64,000 nt of DNA from Paenibacillaceae bacterium. GTDB taxonomy: Bacteria > Bacillota > Bacilli > Paenibacillales > Paenibacillaceae. Location: contig REGQ01000026.1 in the NCBI GenBank assembly GCA_004134985.1, positions 31,732-95,731 on the forward strand, in the 5' to 3' direction. Under the pieces are notes generated by a model, which saw nothing but the letters and a program-made list of their open reading frames with translations, was not told where the DNA came from and did no database searches. Below are positions 46,014-53,055 of the stretch, one piece after another. How positions within the stretch are numbered: the stretch's first letter is position 1; the number at the start of each line of letters is the position of its first letter. A program made the position numbers and the translations under genes.

Positions 46014-47210
46014 TTACTCAACGCCTGCAAGCGCAAGCACATGCTTCATCCGATGAACTGCCTGATCGGGGCTGGCAAGCAATCCGGCCTGATCCGCCAA
46101 TTGAAACAGCTCGGCAAGATGCACGACCGACCGCGCCCCTTCTGCCCCGCCTACCATGCGGAAGTGCTGCTGATGGCCGTTCAAGTATGCCATAAAGACG
46201 ATGCCTGTCTTGTATGCATAAGTCGGCTGCTGAAAAATATGGCGTGACAGCGCCACCGTCGGCTCAAGGAGCGTCTGATAGCGCTCCAGATTCCCTTCAT
46301 CAAGCGCACGCAGGGCAGCAGCGGCAGCCGGGGCAATCGCATCGAAGATACCGAGCAGCGCATGACTGTATCCCTGTTCATCCCCTTGAATAAGCGCGCT
46401 GTAGTTGAAGTCATCGCCAGTGTACATGCGCACGCCCTCAGGGAGCTGCCGCCTCATTTTTATTTCCTGGTCTGCATCAAGCAGCGATATTTTGATGCCG
46501 TCTACCTTATCGGCATGGGCATGGATGACGCGCAGACAAACCTCCATCGCCTCATTCACATCCGCGCAGCCCCAGTAACCGGCCAGCGCCGGATCGAACA
46601 TATCTCCCAGCCAGTGCAATATGACCGGGCGGGATACCTCGCGCAAAATATTCCCGTAAACCCGCTCGTAATCATCCGGACTCACTGCGCAGGCGGCCAG
46701 TGCCCGGCTGGCCATCATAATGACCTGCCCGCCGCGGCTTTCAATGAACTCGCATTGCTCACGGTAAGCTTGCTCCACTTCGGCAAGCGTAACTCCCGGC
46801 CCCGGCTGCAGATGATCCGTTCCCGCCCCGCAGGCGATGCGCCCGCCGACAGCCTGCGCTTCCCGCAGCGATCGCGCAATCAACTGCTGCGCCATCGTCC
46901 AGTCCAGCCCCATGCCGCGCTGCGCGGTATCCATCGCCTCAGCGACGGACAAGCCGAGCGACCACAGGTGACGGCGGTAGGCGAGCGTCGCCTCCCAGTC
47001 AATCGCCGCATGGCGCAGCGGATCAGCATCCGCCAGTGGATCGCATACAACATGTGCCGCCGAATAGGCGATCCGGCTCCTGATCGCTCCCGTGCCGTCT
47101 GCGCCCCCTGCCGACCCTGCCGCTTCTCCGAAGAGATGCGGTGTCCCGATCAAGGTGTAATCGTGGAACACTCCTCCACGGCTGGGAAGTCTGATCGCCC
47201 GCTCTGTCAT
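46014..47210 (-). CDS. DUF993 protein (dihydrodipicolinate-synthase-like TIM barrel)
   Basis: 398 residues. Signatures: RGMGLDWTMAQQLIARS, ACGAGTDHLQPG, KISLLDADQEIKMRR, MYTGDDFNYSALIQGD. DUF993 proteins resemble DHDPS-type aldolases and occur with Gfo/Idh/MocA genes; the reaction is not known to me. The start overlaps the upstream oxidoreductase stop (ATGA), so the genes are coupled. An aldolase-like step in breakdown of an oxidised sugar fits the context (inference). Confidence 0.8.
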   Translation of the reverse strand: MTERAIRLPSRGGVFHDYTLIGTPHLFGEAAGSAGGADGTGAIRSRIAYSAAHVVCDPLADADPLRHAAIDWEATLAYRRHLWSLGLSVAEAMDTAQRGMGLDWTMAQQLIARSLREAQAVGGRIACGAGTDHLQPGPGVTLAEVEQAYREQCEFIESRGGQVIMMASRALAACAVSPDDYERVYGNILREVSRPVILHWLGDMFDPALAGYWGCADVNEAMEVCLRVIHAHADKVDGIKISLLDADQEIKMRRQLPEGVRMYTGDDFNYSALIQGDEQGYSHALLGIFDAIAPAAAAALRALDEGNLERYQTLLEPTVALSRHIFQQPTYAYKTGIVFMAYLNGHQQHFRMVGGAEGARSVVHLAELFQLADQAGLLASPDQAVHRMKHVLALAGVE

Positions 47211-48373
47211 GACTGTCCGCCTTCCAGCGTCAAGGCCGGCACATCCACCCAGCGGCGTTCATGCCACGATTGCAGCCCGATCTCCGACATTTGCGTTCCC
47301 TTGGCTCCTTCGAACAAATCCCAGCGGAACGGCGTATCGCATACGACATGCTGCAGGAACAGTTCCCACTGTACCTTGAAGGCATTGTCGAACAACTGAT
47401 TGTCCGGCACTTCCTGCCACTGTTCAGCGAATTGGAACGGGTTCGGGATATCCGGGTTCCATACCGGCTTCGGCGTATTGACCCGATGCTGCGTCTTGCA
47501 GTCGCGAAGACCGGCTACCGCACTGCCTAAAGTGCCGTCCACCTGAATCGTCAGCAAGTCGTCGCGGTCAACCCGCACCGCCCAGGAAGAGTTGGCCTGT
47601 ACAATGATATCCCCTTCCAGCAGGAAGGTCGCATAAGCGGCATCATCCGCTGTGCACTCATAAGTGTCGCCTTGCTCGTCAACCCGCTTAGGGATATGCG
47701 TTGCGCCGAGACAGGTGACCGCCTTGACCTCGCCAAACAAATTGTCGAGCACATAGCGCCAATGGGCGAACATATCGACAATAATGCCGCCGCCGTCCTC
47801 CTTGCGGTAGTTCCACGAAGGCCGCTGTCCAGGCTGCCAATCCCCTTCGAATACCCAATAGCCAAATTCCATCCGCACCGACAAAATTTTGCCGAAATAC
47901 CCTGAATCGATCAGCCGCTTTAATTTCAACATCCCCGGCAAAAACAGCTTATCCTGCACGACACCGTTTTTCACGCCGGCGCTCTTAGCCAGCAATGCCA
48001 GTTCCAACGATGCTTCCAGACTGTCCGCAGTCGGCTTCTCGCAGTAGATATGCTTGCCCGCCTTGATCGCCTGCTTGATGCTGTCGGCACGGCGCAATGT
48101 CGTCTGCGCGTCAAAATAAATCTGATTGTACCCATCGGCCAAACTCGCCTCCAGATCGGTTGTCCACCGCTCTACCCCGTGCTTCTCTGCCAGTGCGCGC
48201 AGCTTGTGCTCCTGTCGTCCAACCAAAATCGGATCAGGCATAATGATATCGCCGCCTGCAAGCGCAATGCCTCCCTCATTTCGAATTGCCAGAATGGAGC
48301 GGATCAAGTGTTGATTGGTCCCCATCCGTCCCGTAACCCCATTCATAATAATGCCGATATGATGCACTGCCAT
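47207..48373 (-). CDS. Gfo/Idh/MocA-family oxidoreductase
   Basis: 388 residues: HIGIIMNGVTGRMGTNQHLI at the N-terminus, IYCEKPTADSLEASL (EKP motif) and IIVDMFAHWRYVLDNL. First gene of the catabolic operon with DUF993 and the isomerase. GGGAGG lies seven bases upstream of ATG 48373. Upstream, at 48610-48745, is an array of TGCACTTGWTCA boxes. Confidence 0.87.
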   Translation of the reverse strand: MAVHHIGIIMNGVTGRMGTNQHLIRSILAIRNEGGIALAGGDIIMPDPILVGRQEHKLRALAEKHGVERWTTDLEASLADGYNQIYFDAQTTLRRADSIKQAIKAGKHIYCEKPTADSLEASLELALLAKSAGVKNGVVQDKLFLPGMLKLKRLIDSGYFGKILSVRMEFGYWVFEGDWQPGQRPSWNYRKEDGGGIIVDMFAHWRYVLDNLFGEVKAVTCLGATHIPKRVDEQGDTYECTADDAAYATFLLEGDIIVQANSSWAVRVDRDDLLTIQVDGTLGSAVAGLRDCKTQHRVNTPKPVWNPDIPNPFQFAEQWQEVPDNQLFDNAFKVQWELFLQHVVCDTPFRWDLFEGAKGTQMSEIGLQSWHERRWVDVPALTLEGGQS

Positions 48374-48749
48374 GTCAATTCCCTCCCGTTTCTTCTGTCT
48401 GCTTCCCCTTCACTATAATGGAGATAAAGCGCAGCGTCTTATCAAAAAAAGAAGCGGTTTCTCGAATTCGGAAATGAAATACAGCACGCGGGCAGTGCTG
48501 CGGCTGGCCAAATCATTGTGAGCCCCGGCAGCATGGCAAATAGCCTGCCGATAACAATACAGCAGGCGCGACAGGCACTTCAGCTGGGCTTGATTGCACG
48601 CTTAGCAGCTTCGTTTGTACTCGATCAAGCAGCTTCTGCACTTGTTCAGCAAGAGAGGCGTCTGCACTTGTTCAACAGTCGTATGCACTTGTTCAGCAGC
48701 AGTCTCGTCTGCACTTGATCAACAGCAGCTTTGTCTGCACTTGCTTATC
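48374..48749. other. Intergenic region between AraC gene and catabolic operon
   Basis: No gene. The promoter of the oxidoreductase/DUF993 operon should lie here. The AraC-proximal third carries six copies of a TGCACTTGWTCA-like box (see separate entry). Confidence 0.6.
48616..48749. promoter_or_regulatory. Array of TGCACTTGWTCA boxes
   Basis: Boxes start at 48616 (degenerate), 48637, 48663, 48684, 48710 and 48736, with steps of 21, 26, 21, 26 and 26 bases, close to two or two and a half helix turns. The box is an imperfect dyad of form TGnACwwGTnCA. It lies 240-370 bases upstream of the oxidoreductase operon and just after the AraC gene. It may be a multi-site operator or a decayed tandem repeat (inference). 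Confidence 0.45.
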
Positions 48750-49589
48750 TCAGGCATCTTCCAAAGCAGACCCGTCAGCTCCAGGACGATATGCCCGCCG
48801 ATAGTGACTTGGTGACATATGAAACATGCTCTTGAAATTTCGATAAAACGTAGGCAGATTCTCGTACCCCACTTCAAATGCGATCGAAATGATGTCCTTA
48901 TCCGTCTCCAGCAGCAATTTGCCGGCAAGATTCATTCTTACCTGGGTCAAATATTGGGTTGGTGTCATGCCGTATTGATCTTTGAAAATCGTATTCACAT
49001 GCCGCGCGCTAATGCCCATCCGATCACCGATGACATCTGAGGTCAGCTTTTCGAAATAGCGCTTGTCCATATAAGCCCGAATTCGCTCTGCCCGCAAGCT
49101 GTTCGAATCCGCCGGGATCGCAGGCAGGCTCGTTCTTGCCAACAGCAGCAAAATTTCAGACAAATATACTTTGATTGCCAGCGGATACAAGCCATCATAG
49201 GCCGATTGCTCAAACAATATTTTGCGCAGCATCTGGCGAAGCTCACTGGCTGCGAAGGAACCAAGCTCAATGGCCAAGGATCTGGAGAACGACTGCTCCA
49301 GAAGGCTGCCAAACGGGTCCGATGCATAGATGATCGGGTCAAAAGCAAGCACCAGCACAGTCAACTTTGAATGCGATTTCACAGAGTGCTTGCAATAAGG
49401 CGCAATCAAGATCGCCTGATCTGCTTCGACATGATGCACCCGCTTATCAAGCGTTATTGTTCCTTCCCCTTCAAGCATGAACAGGATTTGGTAGATTTCA
49501 TGATAATGCTCCTCCACCATGCCGTTCCCCTGATGCTTGCTTTCATATAAATTAACACCCTGCGGCGGTAAGCTGACGGCCTTCAGCAT
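48750..49589 (-). CDS. AraC-family transcriptional regulator
   Basis: 279 residues: an N-terminal cupin domain (GEGTITLDKRVHHVEADQAI) and a C-terminal AraC DNA-binding domain (ISARHVNTIFKDQYGMTPTQ ... ISIAFEVGYENLPTFYRNFK). AAGGGATT precedes the ATG. It lies upstream of the catabolic operon on the same strand, separated by 376 bases, and is its most likely activator. Confidence 0.87.
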   Translation of the reverse strand: MLKAVSLPPQGVNLYESKHQGNGMVEEHYHEIYQILFMLEGEGTITLDKRVHHVEADQAILIAPYCKHSVKSHSKLTVLVLAFDPIIYASDPFGSLLEQSFSRSLAIELGSFAASELRQMLRKILFEQSAYDGLYPLAIKVYLSEILLLLARTSLPAIPADSNSLRAERIRAYMDKRYFEKLTSDVIGDRMGISARHVNTIFKDQYGMTPTQYLTQVRMNLAGKLLLETDKDIISIAFEVGYENLPTFYRNFKSMFHMSPSHYRRAYRPGADGSALEDA

Positions 49590-49650
49590 CTTTGAATCCC
49601 TTCAATCTTCTTGATCTGTAGTTTCTAGCCTTAACGCAAGTATACCATAT

Positions 49651-49986
49651 TCATTTGAAAATATGATTCATGTTTGCCGCTGTAACAGGAATCGCATGTA
49701 CGCCCTGCTTTGTCTCCACATAGATGACCTTCAGCTTCCTGTCCAAGGCAATGATACGATGCAAGTTGACGATTGTTCCGCGATCTACGCGCAGAAACCC
49801 CCGTTGCAGCAGCACATTGCTCCACTCCTCAATTCGCTGCACCGCTTTGAATTCCTGGTCATACGAATGAAAGCTCAGGCTTCCGCGGCCGTTGCTTTGC
49901 AAATAGACGACATCCTGATCCAAACGAAGCACATCCGGAGTACCTTGCAATGTAACGACGGGGACTTGCAGTTTCGATTTCATCAT
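49651..49986 (-). CDS. Stand-alone LytTR DNA-binding protein
   Basis: 111 residues, nearly all LytTR domain: DVVYLQSNGRGSLSFHSYDQ, GFLRVDRGTIVNLHRIIALD, VIPVTAANMNHIF-like end. It has no receiver or membrane part. AGGAG lies about 11 bases before ATG 49986. Orphan regulator; target unknown. It is divergent from the XRE gene at 50176. Confidence 0.82.
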   Translation of the reverse strand: MMKSKLQVPVVTLQGTPDVLRLDQDVVYLQSNGRGSLSFHSYDQEFKAVQRIEEWSNVLLQRGFLRVDRGTIVNLHRIIALDRKLKVIYVETKQGVHAIPVTAANMNHIFK

Positions 49987-50079
49987 TTCGTCTACACTCC
50001 TGTCTCACAATTAACATTCGGGCTGATGCTCTGGAATGACAGTTCACCCCAATATTTAACTATATAGTCCAATATAACT

Positions 50080-50117
50080 ATAGATTAACATTATTAATCT
50101 ATGAGTTCAATTGAACT
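50080..50117. promoter_or_regulatory. Two adjacent perfect dyads upstream of the XRE regulator
   Basis: ATAGATTAA / TTAATCTAT (50080-50102, 5-base spacer) and the 14-bp palindrome AGTTCAATTGAACT (50104-50117). AACTATA half-sites also occur at 50058, 50076 and, inverted, 50150. They lie in the AT-rich gap between the LytTR and XRE genes and are natural candidates for XRE autoregulation (inference). Confidence 0.55.
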
Positions 50118-50175
50118 TTTTATCTATGTAAACAAATAATTAATGTTGCTATAGTTTTATTGGGTGATGATCAAT

Positions 50176-50511
50176 ATGGCGTTTGATTATTCAGTAATTG
50201 GCAGCCGAATTCGGCAAGCCAGGGAGGAACAGGGGATTACACAGGAACAGTTGGCTGAACAGCTTGATGTTTCGAATGCCTACATAAGCAAGATTGAACG
50301 CGGAAAAACCCCGATTAATCTGGACAGGCTGTCCCAGCTCTGTATGTTGCTTGAGGAATCGACCGAATACATTTTGAATGGTGCGGACCGCTCTAACGAT
50401 GACTATTTGCGCAATGAGATTATGGTAATGCTGGAGAATTGCTCCCCCGCCAAAATCAAATTAATCACACAACTCATTAAATCCGTTATTGAATATGAAG
50501 AGGAACAATAA
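50176..50511 (+). CDS. XRE-family transcriptional regulator
   Basis: About 111 residues: the Cro/C1-type HTH spans about residues 5-62 (IGSRIRQAREEQGITQEQLA, LDVSNAYISKIERGKTPINL), followed by a short helical tail. Start chosen at ATG 50176, with GGGTGAT seven bases upstream; GTG 50164 and ATG 50167 are alternatives. It converges on the slipin gene with a shared terminator. AACTATA motifs occur upstream of both genes, so it may control slipin (inference). Confidence 0.85.
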   Translation: MAFDYSVIGSRIRQAREEQGITQEQLAEQLDVSNAYISKIERGKTPINLDRLSQLCMLLEESTEYILNGADRSNDDYLRNEIMVMLENCSPAKIKLITQLIKSVIEYEEEQ

Positions 50512-50580
50512 CAGCAATAACAAGAATAGCAATATCTAGAACAGAAGTAACAAGAATAGCAAGGAGCACAATTGCAATAG

Positions 50581-50626
50581 AAAACCACAGACTATGACAA
50601 TTTCGTCATTAATCTGTGGTTTTTTT
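50581..50626 (+). terminator. Shared terminator between XRE and slipin genes
   Basis: Stem AAAACCACAGA / TCTGTGGTTTT with a 21-base loop, followed by TTTTTT on the plus strand and TTTTC on the minus. The slipin stop codon (50611-50609) lies in the loop, so the structure serves both convergent genes. Confidence 0.8.
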
Positions 50627-51715
50627 CAATAGAGAATTCAATTGCTCCAGCAAGCTGCCGCCGCCTGTAAGGGAGATTGTTCCGATCTTATCGCAGATTT
50701 TCTCCAGAAACTCCAGTTCCTTCAAACGAAACAACGTTTGGTTATCCTCCATCAGCTTCGCCGTGTTGAGCAGGCTGCGTGTCGACGCCGTTTCTTCCCG
50801 GCGGGTGATCAGATTAGCTTGCGCCTTCTTCTCCGCAAGCAGCACCGTGTTCAAGATCTCCTTGATTTCGCCAGGCAAAATAATGTCTTTCACTCCCGCC
50901 GACAAAAATTCAATTCCGAACTCCCCACTTTTCTCACTCAAGCGGCTCAAGACGAACGGTGCAATCTCATGCTTCATGCGCAGCAAGTCATCCAGCTTCA
51001 TCGTGCCGACATATTCACGCAATATAAGCTGGAGCTGAATGTAGATCTGTTCCTCGAATAATTTGATTTCCAGCGCCCGCAGCGGCTCCACGACTTTGTA
51101 CTGACAGACGAAGTTCAGCCGCAGTGTCACCTTGTCCTCTGTCATCATCTCCTGACCGGTCAAATCAATCTGCAACTGGCGCAGATCAACCTTGTAAACC
51201 GCGACACGGCTCGGTCCCTTCCAGAAATAATAGCGTCCGGGCGACAGTTCCCGCTGCATCACATGATCCACGAAGAGCATCCCTGTTTCATAGCTGGCAA
51301 CATCAACTACTTGACAGTGCGCTGCCAGCTTGGGCAGTACAGCGGCATCAATGTTCGCAGGAAGCTCAGGCAGCCGGGTATCCACATGGACAAAGCGATG
51401 CTGCTTCAGCACATTCCAGAATGCATATTTGCCAGCGGTCAGAACAGAAGTGAACTTGCCGTCCTCATAGTGAAGCACATGCTCGTGATCCTGCACCTGC
51501 ACGATCTCCAGTTCCCGAAGCAGCAGCTCATCGTGCAGGAACAGTGCCAGTTCCTTGCCTGGAACAGCAAAAGGCTTGCTCACGCTGAGCACTGTAATTT
51601 GCTGATCGGAGAACACAAAGGACCGGTATACGCCCGGCTGGAGCAGCTTCGTGTAGCTTCCTTTGGTGAACAGCAGCCCGCGCTCGTCAGCTTGAATAAT
51701 TGTTTTTGTCAACAT
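50609..51715 (-). CDS. Slipin / SPFH (band 7) family protein
   Basis: 368 residues: two repeated beta-rich segments at the N-terminus (RGLLFTKGSYTKLLQPGVYR; YETGMLFVDHVMQRELSPGR), then the SPFH core (MTEDKVTLRLNFVCQYKVVE ... QLQLILREYVGTMKLDDLLR ... GIEFLSAGVKDIILPGEIKE) and a coiled-coil-like tail. No membrane helix is present. Such slipins are found beside rtcB in many bacteria (general knowledge), and rtcB lies 1.3 kb upstream here on the same strand. GGAGTG precedes the ATG. Two dyads (TATGTAA/TTACATA at 51745-51764; AACTATA/TATAGTT at 51770-51792) lie just upstream. Confidence 0.85.
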   Translation of the reverse strand: MLTKTIIQADERGLLFTKGSYTKLLQPGVYRSFVFSDQQITVLSVSKPFAVPGKELALFLHDELLLRELEIVQVQDHEHVLHYEDGKFTSVLTAGKYAFWNVLKQHRFVHVDTRLPELPANIDAAVLPKLAAHCQVVDVASYETGMLFVDHVMQRELSPGRYYFWKGPSRVAVYKVDLRQLQIDLTGQEMMTEDKVTLRLNFVCQYKVVEPLRALEIKLFEEQIYIQLQLILREYVGTMKLDDLLRMKHEIAPFVLSRLSEKSGEFGIEFLSAGVKDIILPGEIKEILNTVLLAEKKAQANLITRREETASTRSLLNTAKLMEDNQTLFRLKELEFLEKICDKIGTISLTGGGSLLEQLNSLLKKTTD

Positions 51716-51744
51716 ATTGATACACTCCTTAAAAAAAGATGGAC

Positions 51745-51792
51745 TATGTAAACTGGATTACATAAGTTAAACTATAAAGCTGAACTATAGTT
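51745..51792. promoter_or_regulatory. Two dyads upstream of the slipin gene
   Basis: TATGTAA-N6-TTACATA (51745-51764) and AACTATA-N9-TATAGTT (51770-51792). The AACTATA half-site is repeated three times upstream of the nearby XRE gene, which suggests a common regulator (inference). Confidence 0.5.
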
Positions 51793-51929
51793 GGACTCTA
51801 GATAAGTTGAAAGCAAGAAGTATTAGAAGCGGGTGAGTGAAGTGCTATTCGAGACATCAGCGCACGCGAGTGGAAGCTATTCGCGACATCAACGCACGCG
51901 CTTGGAATTCTAACCGCTCGTGTGGCATT

Positions 51930-52114
51930 CTAACGCTGATGAGCGGCGCTATTTAGGGAAATTCGGCCCCATAAATATTGTAAGGAAACTGAGCCACCTT
52001 ATTTATCGAAAATCGCACGATTTTAACCGTCCATGGGGGGAATAAGCACCGTGACAAGCGTTAGAATTACAAAAGGGTCATTTGAGGCCATTTAAGCGCT
52101 GTGGCAAGCGTTAG
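51930..52114 (-). repeat. 185-bp dispersed element, copy D
   Basis: Same length and ends (CTAACGCT / AGCGTTAG) as copies A, B and C. The left flank (in element orientation) shares GTATTCGTGAGGATCTTGCG with copy A and with the truncated copy at the window end. Confidence 0.8.
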
Positions 52115-52237
52115 CGCAAGATCCTCACGAATACCCACGATACAGAAAGCACCTTACCAAAGGGAGAAGGCTGTTTGCAGCCGCCGCTAATGCCGACAGA
52201 TAATGTTTTCCATTTCTATCCTCGTTCTATCCTCGTT

Positions 52238-52369
52238 CTATGCTCGTTTGAATTCGTCAACCGCTAATTTCAGTTTTGAGCCTAGTTTATACAACAATTT
52301 CAACTTTTTGTCGTGGCATTCTATTGATTGTTGTAAGAAATACAACATTTGTTCCTTTGTGAAATTCAC
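52238..52369 (-). CDS. Small 43-residue ORF or gene relic next to element copy D
   Basis: GTG-initiated frame with sequence beginning MNFTKEQMLYFLQQSIECHD and ending KLGSKLKLAVDEFKRA. It is helical and basic, no family recognised and no good ribosome site. The tail motif GSKxxLAVDE also occurs in the flank of element copy B (GSKPQLAVDEYERAG, minus strand near 28580-28620) and in altered form beside copy C, so it may be the decayed end of a repeated gene. Confidence 0.3.
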   Translation of the reverse strand: MNFTKEQMLYFLQQSIECHDKKLKLLYKLGSKLKLAVDEFKRA

Positions 52370-52455
52370 TCGTTCGCCTTATATGCAGCGTCCCCTCTCA
52401 ATGGAAAGCTTCATGCGGACAACTGCGGAACCGGTTTGAGGACAGGGCCGGCGAT

Positions 52456-52508
52456 GCGCACACATGCTGCGGATCGTTCCAGGAACAATCCACAACATGT
52501 GTCTGCGC
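52456..52508. ncRNA. Long hairpin, candidate structured RNA
   Basis: The segment folds as GCGCA-CACATG-(N4)-GGATCGTTCC-A-GGAACAATCC-(N4)-CATGTG-T-(C)TGCGC: three helices separated by small internal loops, capped by a one-base to four-base loop. It lacks a U-tract, so a simple terminator is unlikely. It lies in the same non-coding stretch downstream of rtcB as the tRNA-like segment. Strand not determined. Confidence 0.4.
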
Positions 52509-52739
52509 AGCAGAACAGCAGGCAGCTGCGAAGCGCTGTGCGCACTCAACTGCTGTGTTCTAAGTAACGCGCGGCTGGATGACCATGGCAGCATTAGGGG
52601 GGCTTACCTGCAGCCACCCTTTTGCCGCCCTGTCATTGCAGCGCGCCTTACTGCTCGCCCGATCCGGTATCCACCGGTTGCAAAGCGGTGCCGCAATGTG
52701 CTGTGCAAGCCACCGAAGCTTTCCAGAAAAGGAGTTCAA

Positions 52740-52890
52740 GTTAATTTTTGGTCGAGGCATGGCCCCGAAGCATCTGCCAGAATCGCTCTACAACGATTGG
52801 GGAATCGAACCCCTGAGAGCTGTGCGGTCAGAGCATGCAGCATACCAGCGCACAAGGTGCACCGGCACTGCCGGATGATTGGACATCCTG
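52740..52890 (-). ncRNA. Candidate tRNA-like structured RNA downstream of rtcB
   Basis: On the minus strand, GGGG-TTCGATT-CCCC (52813-52799) is a textbook T-arm with a seven-base T-loop. It is followed by GTTGTAGAGC (the 3' half of a canonical D-arm), whose AGAGC (52789-52785) can pair with GCTCT (52820-52816) just 5' of the T-arm. An outer stem CTGTGCG / CGCACAA lies at 52820-52826 and 52849-52855, and a CCGGC/GCCGG hairpin at 52862-52874. The T-arm precedes the D-like arm, the reverse of a normal tRNA, so this is not a standard tRNA gene. Bacterial Y RNAs with tRNA-like domains occur near rtcB in Salmonella (established); resemblance here is inference. Confidence 0.45.
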
Positions 52891-53055
52891 GCTTAAAGCA
52901 AGTCCCCCGCTAAACAGCCCTTATATGATCAAGCATCCCTTGCGGGCGCTGATTTGTATTCGTATCGTATAATTCAGCTTCGCCAACCTTGGGAAAGCAA
53001 AGTGAAACGCCGTTTTGTATAAAACATTAGCTAAATTCCAGAGCTGGCCTGCTTG

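Larger units (their letters stand above)
51716..53055. other. 1.3-kb region between slipin and rtcB without an intact known gene
   Basis: Contains slipin promoter dyads, element copy D, a small frame at 52238-52369, a hairpin TGTTGTA / TACAACA near 52331-52350, a long hairpin (52456-52508), a GC-rich stretch with many inverted repeats (52500-52720) and a tRNA-like structured segment (52740-52890). The last 500 bases look like structured RNA rather than protein-coding DNA. Confidence 0.6.

Noticed and set aside
52785..52820. Canonical tRNA gene
   Set aside because: T-arm lies 5' of the D-like arm, the acceptor stem cannot be formed in the normal order and no anticodon arm of standard size is present.
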